Shown piece after piece: positions 20,430 to 28,271 of a DNA stretch of 64,000 bases. The translations under genes and the position numbers were made by a program. The notes under the pieces are model-generated. The model made no database searches and was not told the DNA's origin. It saw only the letters and a program-made list of their open reading frames with translations. The first letter of the stretch is position 1; each line of letters starts with the position of its first letter. Origin of the DNA: Muribaculaceae bacterium Isolate-037 (Harlan) (GTDB taxonomy: Bacteria > Bacteroidota > Bacteroidia > Bacteroidales > Muribaculaceae); contig RIAZ01000002.1 in the NCBI GenBank assembly GCA_003762615.1, forward strand, positions 62,001-126,000, written 5' to 3'.

Positions 20430-20461
20430 ATAATCTCTTAAAATTTTGGGAGATTATTTTT
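20430..20461 (+). terminator. Terminator after the 38-codon ORF
   Basis: ATAATCTC (20430-20437) pairs with GAGATTAT (20450-20457), followed by a T tract. It lies before the AddB-like gene and after no other rightward gene than the small ORF at 20300. Confidence 0.75.
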
Positions 20462-20533
20462 GTGTATTTGGCAATTTGAAAAATAAAGGGGATAGAATTT
20501 GGATGTAGGTTCAAAAAGATGTAATTTTGGGAT

Positions 20534-23500
20534 ATGATACCGTTTTTGAAATCCATAGCGAGGGGATATGCCTCGCGTTATTCCGATTTGTCGGAGATAT
20601 GTTTTCTTTTTCCGAATAAGAGAAGTTGCACTTTCTTTTTGAAATATCTGAAAGAGGAGTTCGGACGTCATGTGATTGTGGCTCCGGAGGTTAAGACCAT
20701 TACTGACTTTGTGGGCGATCTTTCCGGTAAGATCGTCGCATCGCGTCTTGATATGATATTCATGCTGTTTGAGTCATATCAGGCGTTGCAAGGGAAGTCG
20801 TCGGGTTTTTCGGATGATGAACAGGCAAAGGATTTTGAATCATTCATCGGCTGGGGAGAGACAGTATTGTCTGATTTTAATGAGATAGATCTCTATCTTG
20901 CGGACGCCGATGCGGTATTTAAGAATGTGAAGGATTACCGTGAAATCTCCTCCAACTTCCTGACCGAAGAACAGAGGAAGGTCATGGCAGAGTATTTCGG
21001 TCGTCCGGACAAGGGGGATTCCGGAAAATTCTGGAGCAATTTTGAGCAGGAGGATGATGAAAATTCTGAGATAAAGCGTAAATTCATTCATCTGTGGAGG
21101 CGGTTGTCGCCCCTTTATGACTCAATGAAGGAGAAACTGTCGGCAAGAGGCTTGTTGACTACGGGTGGTATGTATAAGAGCGCGGTAGAGCGGCTAAAAA
21201 ATGATGGCAGGGGGGCGTTGCCATATAAGAAGGTAGTGGCAGTAGGTTTCAATGCCCTCAGCACGTCGGAGATGGTGATGTTTTCAGAGATGCGCGATTT
21301 CGACGGGTATGAGGGATATGATGCCTTTTGTGATTTCTTCTGGGATTGCACGGGACCGGTGTTGTCGGCGGGATTAAATTCTGCCTCACGTTTTGTGAAG
21401 ACAAATATGGAGCATTTCCCGATGCCGAAATGGGCGATGCCGTCGCTTGCTCAGAGCAGCTGTGAATCGTTGCCACGGTTGAGGGTAGTGGCTTCCCCTT
21501 CAAACTCGGCACAGGTGAAGATTGCCGGTACTCTTCTGTCGGAACTAAGCCATAGGCTGACGTCAAAAGAGATATCTGAAGCGAAGGTGGCGGTGATCCT
21601 TCCGGATGAGGGATTGCTTCTGCCGATGCTATATTCTTTGCCAAAGGGGATGGGCAACGTCAACCTAACAATGGGTTATCCGCTAAGGCTCACGTCGGTG
21701 GTGCCGTTTGTAAGACAACTAAGGCTCCTCTATCAGAACAGGAGAGGCAAGGGGCGTCAGGCTTCGTTCTATCATCGAGACTTGCGTCTGTTTCTGTCGC
21801 ATCCATTCTCGCTCTCGATGTTTGGGACTGGACCGGTGGGGTTTCTGATAGGCTATATCGACAAGCACCATAAGGCTACCGTGACGCTGGAGGAGATAAG
21901 GGAATACTCGCCTGAGGCTGCTGCGGTCCTTGATTTCTCTGAACTTGACATTAATTCCGAGAACACTATTCCTACTCTTGACCGGATACTTGTGAAGACA
22001 AAGGATTCGCTGCCTTCCAATGAAACGGGAATGATGAAGACTAAGCTTGAGATTGACCATATAGAGATATATCGGGATGCGTTGCGTCGTCTTGGCGAAT
22101 TGCTTCAGGAATATAATGCTTCGCCGACACCATCCACAATATTCCGTCTTGCCGACCGGTTGCTTGCTTCAACCACAGTAGGTTTCGAGGGGGAACCGTT
22201 GGCGGGTCTTCAGGTAATGGGTACGCTGGAGACACGTTCGATTGACTTTGATCATCTCTTTATTCTTTCAATGAATGAGAGGATAATGCCTATGAGGGCA
22301 CGCACCAGGAGCTTCATCCCTGACAGCCTTCGCCATGCATACGGGATGCCGCCGTCGAATTATGCCGAGTCGATATTCGCCTATTACTTCTACCGCATGA
22401 TAAGCCGGGCAAAGGAGGTGACGATGACTTACGATGCACGCACCGGTGGTGGTTCGGGAAGCGGCGATGTGTCAAGATATGTATTGCAGTTGCGGCATCT
22501 GTTTGCAAAGGGTGTTTTGGAGGAGCAGAATTGGAAGTTCCGTCTGTCGGGTAAGGAGGAATATGATCCGGTTGTGAGAAAGACGGAGGAGATAAAGGCA
22601 CGTCTGACAAGCTATATGGAAGATGGGGAGAATGCCAAAAATTTCTCTGTATCGGCTCTAAATACCTATAGGGAGTGTCAGGTGAAGTTCTTTTATCAGA
22701 ACGTGATGGGTATAAATACTGACCCTGCCCCCTCAGAATATATAGATGCCATAGGAGTGGGCAATATCCTTCATGCCATAATGGAGCATCTGTATCTTCC
22801 CAAGGATAAGCGCAAGAGATTTCTAAAGGAGCCTGTTATGATGCAGAAAGAGACTATAGCCGGACTGTTGGCAGATACGGATTCTCTTCGTAAGCTCACG
22901 ACACGCCTTGTCAACTCGCTTCATTTCCATGCATCAGAGGATGAACTCGACACTCCGTTGACCGGAGCGGCGGAGATAGTGGGTGACCAGATAATTAATC
23001 AGGTGAAGCGGGTGCTGAAGCGAGACTTGCGTATAGCACCGTTCAAGATATATGGTTGTGAGATAAAGGAGAGATTGAAGTTGCGACTGTCGTCGGGCAG
23101 GACGGTGAATTTCAAATTTGCGATTGACCGGCTTGATGAGATAGATGTGGACGGGGAGAAGTGTCTCCGCATAGTCGATTATAAGACGGGGCGCATCAAA
23201 TTGGAGGCAGAAGATATAGGGGAGGTTCTGGATGGAGATTATAAGTCGGAACAGGTGTTCCAGTTGTTCACTTATGCGTGGCTTCTGGGGAAGAGCAGTC
23301 ATGGGGTGACGGATAAGGTGCGTATGGAGATTTATGACGTGCCGAAGATTTTCTTGAATGAAGAGAACTTACCCATGATCGGTGGAGAGCCTGTGAAGAG
23401 CTTTGACGAATATTCCGGGGAGTTTGCCGAAGGTATAGACAATATGCTGGAAAGCATATTTGAGTCGGATTCCTTCCTGCCTGCAAAAGATGAGGGGATG

Positions 23501-23539
23501 TGTAGCAAATGCAGCCTTGCGATGTTGTGCCGCAGATGA
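20534..23539 (+). CDS. AddB-like PD-(D/E)XK nuclease, recombination/repair
   Basis: A 1001-residue protein of the AddB/RexB-like class seen in Bacteroidota, expected to work with an AddA-type helicase-nuclease in double-strand-break end processing. The N-terminal half is an inactivated helicase-like region with no usable Walker A (it opens with FLFPNKRSCTFFLKYL). The C-terminal nuclease has GVGNILHAIMEHLY, then LRIVDYKTG near 879. Cysteines in YRECQVKFFY (near 715) and the terminal CSKCSLAMLC would form the AddB iron-sulfur cluster. No addA gene lies adjacent; it must be elsewhere if the complex is complete. Confidence 0.9.
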   Translation: MIPFLKSIARGYASRYSDLSEICFLFPNKRSCTFFLKYLKEEFGRHVIVAPEVKTITDFVGDLSGKIVASRLDMIFMLFESYQALQGKSSGFSDDEQAKDFESFIGWGETVLSDFNEIDLYLADADAVFKNVKDYREISSNFLTEEQRKVMAEYFGRPDKGDSGKFWSNFEQEDDENSEIKRKFIHLWRRLSPLYDSMKEKLSARGLLTTGGMYKSAVERLKNDGRGALPYKKVVAVGFNALSTSEMVMFSEMRDFDGYEGYDAFCDFFWDCTGPVLSAGLNSASRFVKTNMEHFPMPKWAMPSLAQSSCESLPRLRVVASPSNSAQVKIAGTLLSELSHRLTSKEISEAKVAVILPDEGLLLPMLYSLPKGMGNVNLTMGYPLRLTSVVPFVRQLRLLYQNRRGKGRQASFYHRDLRLFLSHPFSLSMFGTGPVGFLIGYIDKHHKATVTLEEIREYSPEAAAVLDFSELDINSENTIPTLDRILVKTKDSLPSNETGMMKTKLEIDHIEIYRDALRRLGELLQEYNASPTPSTIFRLADRLLASTTVGFEGEPLAGLQVMGTLETRSIDFDHLFILSMNERIMPMRARTRSFIPDSLRHAYGMPPSNYAESIFAYYFYRMISRAKEVTMTYDARTGGGSGSGDVSRYVLQLRHLFAKGVLEEQNWKFRLSGKEEYDPVVRKTEEIKARLTSYMEDGENAKNFSVSALNTYRECQVKFFYQNVMGINTDPAPSEYIDAIGVGNILHAIMEHLYLPKDKRKRFLKEPVMMQKETIAGLLADTDSLRKLTTRLVNSLHFHASEDELDTPLTGAAEIVGDQIINQVKRVLKRDLRIAPFKIYGCEIKERLKLRLSSGRTVNFKFAIDRLDEIDVDGEKCLRIVDYKTGRIKLEAEDIGEVLDGDYKSEQVFQLFTYAWLLGKSSHGVTDKVRMEIYDVPKIFLNEENLPMIGGEPVKSFDEYSGEFAEGIDNMLESIFESDSFLPAKDEGMCSKCSLAMLCRR

Positions 23540-23659
23540 TGCCTTCCGGAGTGAACCAACGGGTGACGTAAATGTTAACAAGAAGGATGCCGGTAGATAG
23601 ACTGACGCCAGAAATGGATTAGTGGTATCCGGCAAAGAAGTTGTCTAAAATTGTAAGGA

Positions 23660-24922
23660 ATGGAGAAAATAATAGTGATAGGGGGCGGTTTTGCAGGTCT
23701 TAATCTGGTGAAATATCTTGATAAGGATAAGTTTCAGGTTAAACTCATAGACCGTGATAATTTCCATTGCTTCCCCCCGTTGTTTTATCAGATAGCGTCT
23801 TCAAGTCTTGCGTCTGCCAACATCTGTTTCCCATTCAGAAGGGAATTCAAGAAGTATAAGAATGTGGCTTACCACATGGGTCATGTCAAGGATATAGATT
23901 TGGAGTCGAAGAGGGTTGTGACCAGTTATGAGACTCTGGAGTATGACCGCCTTGTCATAGCGGCAGGTTCGGCAAATAATTACTTCGGCATGGATAAGCT
24001 TTCGGAAAGCACTTTTGGAATAAAGACAGTCGCGCAGGCGGCGCATACGCGGGATGAGATAATAGATCGTCTTGAACGTGGCGCGATATGCAAGGATGCT
24101 GCCAGGCGAAGGGAACTGCTCAGTTTCCTGGTTGTGGGAGGAGGTCCGGCAGGAGTGGAGATTGCCGGAGCACTCGGGGAGATGAAGAAATACGTCTTGC
24201 CGAAAGAATATCCTGATATAGATCCGGAAGAGGTGAGAATCACTCTTGTGGAGGGCACGGGCAAACTTTTGGGCGCGATGAGGGGGAAATCGTCGGAACG
24301 GGCTGAACAATATCTCCGCGATCTGCACGTAGACGTGAGACTCAACACGCTTCTGAAAGATTATGAGGATAAGAGAGTGACCTTTCGTGACGGCTCTACA
24401 GAATATTGGGAGACGGTAATATGGACAGCAGGTGTCAAAGGTGAGCCGATACCGGGATTGCCGGCAGATTGCATGGGGCATGGCGGGCGTATTGCCGTAG
24501 ATGAGTTCAACAGGCTTCCGGGTCATCCGGAGGTTATGGCGATAGGCGACATAGCCGTCATGTATACTGATGACTACCCTAAGGGGCATCCTCAGATGGC
24601 GCAGCCTGCCATACAACAGGCAAAAAATCTTGCAAGGAATCTAAATTGTGGGGAATTCCGTTATCCGTTCAGATATAAAGACAAGGGTTCGATGGCTACT
24701 GTCGGGAAGAATCGTGCGGTGGCTGACCTGACAACGGTCTCGTTAGGCGGTTTTCCAGCATGGTTCATCTGGATGGCGATCCATCTTCTGTCGTTGCTCG
24801 GGATGAGAAATAAGGTCACGGTGCTTCTGAATTGGGTATGGAACTATTTTACAAACTCAACCACGTTGAGACTCCGGCTCCTTCCTGCCAAATATCCGTT
24901 GCGCAGACATTGGGGAGACTGA
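23660..24922 (+). CDS. NAD(P)/FAD-dependent oxidoreductase, NDH-2-like
   Basis: A 420-residue two-dinucleotide-binding flavoprotein. The FAD site is IGGGFAGLNLVKYLDKDKF at the N-terminus, and the NAD site is VVGGGPAGVEIAGAL near 157. The C-terminal region resembles type II NADH dehydrogenases, including a hydrophobic amphipathic stretch (WFIWMAIHLLSLLG) suited to peripheral membrane binding. It would pass electrons from NADH to quinone without pumping protons. The motif GAAGTTGTCTAAA lies 10 bp upstream of the start. Confidence 0.9.
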   Translation: MEKIIVIGGGFAGLNLVKYLDKDKFQVKLIDRDNFHCFPPLFYQIASSSLASANICFPFRREFKKYKNVAYHMGHVKDIDLESKRVVTSYETLEYDRLVIAAGSANNYFGMDKLSESTFGIKTVAQAAHTRDEIIDRLERGAICKDAARRRELLSFLVVGGGPAGVEIAGALGEMKKYVLPKEYPDIDPEEVRITLVEGTGKLLGAMRGKSSERAEQYLRDLHVDVRLNTLLKDYEDKRVTFRDGSTEYWETVIWTAGVKGEPIPGLPADCMGHGGRIAVDEFNRLPGHPEVMAIGDIAVMYTDDYPKGHPQMAQPAIQQAKNLARNLNCGEFRYPFRYKDKGSMATVGKNRAVADLTTVSLGGFPAWFIWMAIHLLSLLGMRNKVTVLLNWVWNYFTNSTTLRLRLLPAKYPLRRHWGD

Positions 24923-24971
24923 CGGAATGGGGCGGAAATGCCGTTTGTGGCGGGGAAACCGGTGAGCCTTT

Positions 24972-25003
24972 TTTGTAAATGAGTTAAATAAGTGTTAAAT
25001 TTG
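24972..25003 (+). promoter_or_regulatory. Promoter and 5' hairpin for the META lipoprotein gene
   Basis: TTTG at 24972-24975 and TAAATTTG at 24996-25003 with exactly 20 bp between. Immediately after, CAAGAATT/AATTCTTG (25004-25011 and 25017-25024) forms a perfect 8-bp hairpin near the expected transcript start. The leader is about 160 nt. Confidence 0.8.
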
Positions 25004-25172
25004 CAAGAATTATTTCAATTCTTGATTATATAATATAGAAGCTGTCATAAAGTATGGGTCTACCAAGGCTAAATGAGGATGCAATTCCTTTGAATGGCAG
25101 ATTCTGTAAGTTTAATCGAAGCATGAGTGTCCGTCGGTATACGTGATGCCTGTGCATAAAAAATATAAGGAT

Positions 25173-26057
25173 ATGAAGTTACTAAAGGAATGCGTGATGC
25201 CAATGCTCGCAATAGCGATTCTTCCGCTCGGGGCATGCAGCGTCGCAAATAAGAAGACAGATAAGAATCAGGAAGTGAAGAAAGAGGCAGTGCTCCCGAC
25301 AGATAGGGAGAAGATTGTTCAACCCGTGTCGGCGGTATATACCTCGGCGGAGTTGGCAAACGGAGTGGTCAAGGGTGATTGGGCTATAGAGAAGGTGAAC
25401 GGGAAGGATGCCGTAGGTGAGAAATCCCCCTTCCTGAAGTTTGTGCCGGAGGAGAAACGTGTGTATGGCAACAATGGATGCAATATAATCAACGGCTCCT
25501 ATCAGTATAATCCTGCGGATTCCACACTTACGTTCGGGACCATGGCGTCGACAATGATGGCATGCGGAATGGAGGGTATCACGGATTACGAAATCAATCA
25601 GGCACTCGGAGAGGTGCGTTATTACACGTGCAATTTGAGTGGAGATGATTTCTATCTCACTCTGTATGATTCGGAGCGCAAGCCTGTGATGGAGCTGATG
25701 CATCAGAACTTCCAGTTTCTCAACGGCACGTGGGCTGTGAAGGAGATTTCCGGTCAGCCTGTCGACGTGCCTGACATGAAGCTGGTGATTGACGTGGATG
25801 AGGGTAAGTTGCATGGCAACACCGGTTGCAACATAATCAACGGCACCCTTGAGACAGACATGGATGCCGCCAACTCCATATCGTTCCAAGGGATAGCGAT
25901 GACGAGAATGGCTTGTCCAGATCCGAATTATGAGACCCAGCTCATCGTGGCGATCGAGGAGGCTACAAAGGCAAAACAGCTCCAGGGGAATAAGGCTGCG
26001 TTGCTGAATAGCGACAACAAGACTGTGCTGCTTCTTGAGCGCACGTCGGATAAATGA
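25173..26057 (+). CDS. Lipoprotein with two META domains
   Basis: A 294-residue protein starting at ATG 25173 (MKLLKECVMP). An upstream in-frame GTG at 25143 is less likely, because the hydrophobic signal begins here. The signal ends LPLGAC, giving a lipid-anchored mature protein. Two HslJ/META domains follow, each with a GNNGCNIINGSY or GNTGCNIINGTL core and a later MMACGM or MACPD cysteine, which may form a disulfide. META proteins are linked to heat-shock, motility or aminoglycoside tolerance phenotypes in other bacteria; the role here is unknown. Monocistronic. Confidence 0.9.
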   Translation: MKLLKECVMPMLAIAILPLGACSVANKKTDKNQEVKKEAVLPTDREKIVQPVSAVYTSAELANGVVKGDWAIEKVNGKDAVGEKSPFLKFVPEEKRVYGNNGCNIINGSYQYNPADSTLTFGTMASTMMACGMEGITDYEINQALGEVRYYTCNLSGDDFYLTLYDSERKPVMELMHQNFQFLNGTWAVKEISGQPVDVPDMKLVIDVDEGKLHGNTGCNIINGTLETDMDAANSISFQGIAMTRMACPDPNYETQLIVAIEEATKAKQLQGNKAALLNSDNKTVLLLERTSDK

Positions 26058-26065
26058 TATACTGA

Positions 26066-26228
26066 AGTTTCGCAAGCTGCACTTCAGTGGTTTAAAGTTT
26101 ATAGTTTAAGGTTTAAGATTCACGAAAATCCACGAATCTTTTCATTATACAAAATTTAATGATCATAAACCATAAACATTAAACCTTAAACCATTTAAGT
26201 GAAGCAAGTTGGAAAACTTGCGAAACTT
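26066..26228. repeat. MITE-like element with 12-bp perfect terminal inverted repeats
   Basis: AAGTTTCGCAAG (26066-26077) and CTTGCGAAACTT (26217-26228) bound a 163-bp noncoding segment. Inside each end lies a run of GTTTAAG-type heptads in opposite orientation, so almost the whole element can fold on itself. It lies between the META gene stop and the S4 gene start and overlaps the likely leader of the S4 gene. Confidence 0.7.
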
Positions 26229-26247
26229 AAATGATACATTGATTGAT

Positions 26248-26682
26248 ATGCCTAAAGCAGAAGAACGAATTGACAAGTGGCTATGGTGTATGCGTGTGTT
26301 TAAGACGCGCACTATAGCCACAGACGCATGTAAGAAGGGGAGGGTCACGATAAATGGCGTGTCGCTCAAGCCTTCAAGGATGATAAAGCCGGGCGATGTG
26401 GTCGACGTGAAGAAACCGCCGGTGACGTATACGTTTCGTGTGCTTCAGATTCCCCCAAATAGATTGGGGGCGAAACTTGTGCCGGAATATCTGGAGAATC
26501 TGACCTCTCCGTCTCAATATGAACTTCTTGAAATGACCAAGATCTCGGGTTTTGTTGACCGTCAGAAAGGTCTCGGTAGACCTACCAAGCGAGATAGCCG
26601 CGAGTTGTCGCGCTTTAAGGAGGAGAGTTATGCAGATTCATTTTTCCTTGATTGGGAAGATGATGACGAAGATGATGATTAA
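26248..26682 (+). CDS. hslR: S4-domain RNA-binding protein, Hsp15-like
   Basis: A 144-residue protein. The S4 domain is at the N-terminus (RIDKWLWCMRVFKTR, then ACKKGRVTINGV and KPGDVVDV). Hsp15 binds stalled 50S subunits carrying a nascent chain and helps recycle them after heat shock. The tail is strongly acidic (WEDDDEDDD). The start at ATG 26248 is chosen; the frame extends back to a TTG inside the MITE-like element. The end overlaps the pth start, so the two are translationally coupled, and peptidyl-tRNA hydrolase is a functionally fitting partner. Confidence 0.92.
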   Translation: MPKAEERIDKWLWCMRVFKTRTIATDACKKGRVTINGVSLKPSRMIKPGDVVDVKKPPVTYTFRVLQIPPNRLGAKLVPEYLENLTSPSQYELLEMTKISGFVDRQKGLGRPTKRDSRELSRFKEESYADSFFLDWEDDDEDDD

Positions 26683-27310
26683 ATTACTAAGACGTCTGTT
26701 CCGGCGGGACACCCATGCCGGGCAGACGGAAATAAACAAAGAGGTAGTGAAGAGATATTTGATAGTGTGTCTTGGAAACATAGGACCGGAATATGAGGGC
26801 ACACGCCATAATGTGGGTTTTATGGTAGGCGATACCATAGCAGATGATGCCGGGATCGGATTCAAGTCGTGCAGATATGGCGATATGGCAGAGGTGAAGG
26901 TGAAAAACTGTGAACTGCTTTTGCTGAAACCCTCCACTTTTATGAATCTAAGCGGCGTGGCTGTGCGTTTCTGGATGAATAAGGAGAAACTCCCGCTTGA
27001 GAATCTGCTGGTGATAGTGGATGACCTTTCGCTTCCGTTTGGAGCCATAAGAATCAGGGAACGTGGGTCGGATGCCGGACATAACGGACTTAAAAACATA
27101 GCGGAACAACTCGGTACACAGAATTATGCGAGATTGAAATTCGGTGTGGGTAACAATTTTCCCAAGGGAGGTCAGATAGATTTTGTGCTCGGACAATTTC
27201 CTCCGGAGGAGAAGAAGGAGCTTCCGGCGAAGCTTAAGACGGCAGCGGATGCAGTTAAGGCATTTTGCCTTAGTGGAGCCGCGTTTGCAATGAATCATTA
27301 TAATAAATGA
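26660..27310 (+). CDS. pth: Peptidyl-tRNA hydrolase
   Basis: Pth releases peptides from prematurely dropped peptidyl-tRNA. The core begins YLIVCLGNIGPEYEGTRHNVGF, with the catalytic His in TRHNVG, and continues with LLKPSTFMNLSG, GHNGL and FGVGN. It is otherwise normal for the family. The start is uncertain: ATGs at 26660, 26663, 26672 and 26675 all overlap the S4 gene, and any gives a basic N-terminal extension of roughly 20-25 residues before the conserved core, unlike most Pth. Confidence 0.92.
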   Translation: MMTKMMIKLLRRLFRRDTHAGQTEINKEVVKRYLIVCLGNIGPEYEGTRHNVGFMVGDTIADDAGIGFKSCRYGDMAEVKVKNCELLLLKPSTFMNLSGVAVRFWMNKEKLPLENLLVIVDDLSLPFGAIRIRERGSDAGHNGLKNIAEQLGTQNYARLKFGVGNNFPKGGQIDFVLGQFPPEEKKELPAKLKTAADAVKAFCLSGAAFAMNHYNK

Positions 27311-27351
27311 TGTAAATTTCGGCTTATAAACGTTGGTAGGACTGTCCCGGT

Positions 27352-27383
27352 ATTGCGGGAATGGAAAAAAAATTGTAATTTTG
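27352..27383 (+). promoter_or_regulatory. Promoter and structured leader for rplY
   Basis: ATTG at 27352-27355 and TAATTTTG at 27376-27383, 20 bp apart. The following leader of about 120 nt is GC-rich compared with other leaders here (27410-27475) and could fold, which would suit a ribosomal-protein leader. Confidence 0.75.
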
Positions 27384-27509
27384 CGCCAGCTTTTGAGCAA
27401 AAACGTGTGATGGGAAATCTGTTGCCCGGTGCGAAAGCTCCCGTGGCGGCTCCCCGAAGACGATATGTCCGGAGCGAAAAACTTATTTTGAGTAACACAA
27501 CAAACAACA

Positions 27510-28160
27510 ATGAAAAAATTTCAATTGAGCGCTCAGCCTCGTACTGAGCTTGGCAAGAAGTCGGTAAAGGCTTTGCGTGCAGAGGGTAAAATCCCCGCAG
27601 TTCTTAACGGTGGTAAAATTGTAGAGCTTCCTTATGCAGGTGAGCTTAAAGCTGGTGAGAAGGTTGTAGAGATCGCTGACAACCGTGGTCTCATCACTAC
27701 CGACATCGTAGTGAAAGCAGAGGATGTGCGTAAGCTCATCTATTCACCCGATATTTTCGAAATCGACCTTGACATCAATGGCGACAAGCGTATCGCAGTG
27801 ATGAAAGAGATTCAGTTCCAGCCGGTGAAGGATACAGTTCTTCACATCGACTTCCTTGAGGTTGGTCCTGAGAAACCTATCGTAATGGAGGTTCCTGTTC
27901 AGATCGAAGGTCACGCTGAGGGTGTTAAAGCCGGTGGTAAGCTGACACTTTCACTCCGCAAACTCAAAGTGAAAGCTATCTATGACCAGATTCCTGAGCG
28001 TCTCGTAGTAAACGTGGATTCACTTGGTCTTGGCAAGAGCTTGGCAGTAGGCGATCTTCACTATGAGGGTCTTGAGCTTATCAATGCTAAGAATGCAGTG
28101 GTATGTGCCGTACAGCTGACTCGTGCAGCTCGTGGTGCAGCAGCAAAGGCTGGCGAGTAA
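27510..28160 (+). CDS. rplY: 50S ribosomal protein L25, Ctc/TL5 type
   Basis: A 216-residue two-domain L25. The N-terminal 5S-rRNA-binding domain opens FQLSAQPRTELGKKSVKALR, and the C-terminal TL5/Ctc beta domain includes VPVQIEGHAEGVKAGGKL. It ends in an Ala/Gly/Lys-rich tail. L25 binds loop E of 5S rRNA in the central protuberance. It is monocistronic, with its own promoter and a strong terminator. Confidence 0.97.
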   Translation: MKKFQLSAQPRTELGKKSVKALRAEGKIPAVLNGGKIVELPYAGELKAGEKVVEIADNRGLITTDIVVKAEDVRKLIYSPDIFEIDLDINGDKRIAVMKEIQFQPVKDTVLHIDFLEVGPEKPIVMEVPVQIEGHAEGVKAGGKLTLSLRKLKVKAIYDQIPERLVVNVDSLGLGKSLAVGDLHYEGLELINAKNAVVCAVQLTRAARGAAAKAGE

Positions 28161-28179
28161 TCATAGCATCAGCAAGCAT

Positions 28180-28216
28180 AAAAAAGTCCGTATCATTAAT
28201 GATGCGGACTTTTTTT
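28180..28216. terminator. rplY terminator, likely bidirectional
   Basis: AGTCCG-ATCATT pairs with AATGAT-CGGACT with one mismatch, flanked by A6 and T7. It lies between rplY and the converging TPR gene. Confidence 0.92.
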
Positions 28217-28271
28217 ATGTGTATTTTTATGCGTATGGTTGACAGAATCCTTTTTGAGGATGCAAGTCAGA

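Noticed and set aside
23801..24616. 271-codon minus-strand frame opposite the NDH-2-like gene
   Set aside because: The plus-strand flavoprotein has both dinucleotide-binding motifs. The antisense product is His/Arg/Ile-rich noise.
25182..26075. 297-codon minus-strand frame opposite the META lipoprotein
   Set aside because: It mirrors a gene with two recognisable META domains; composition is unlike a real protein.
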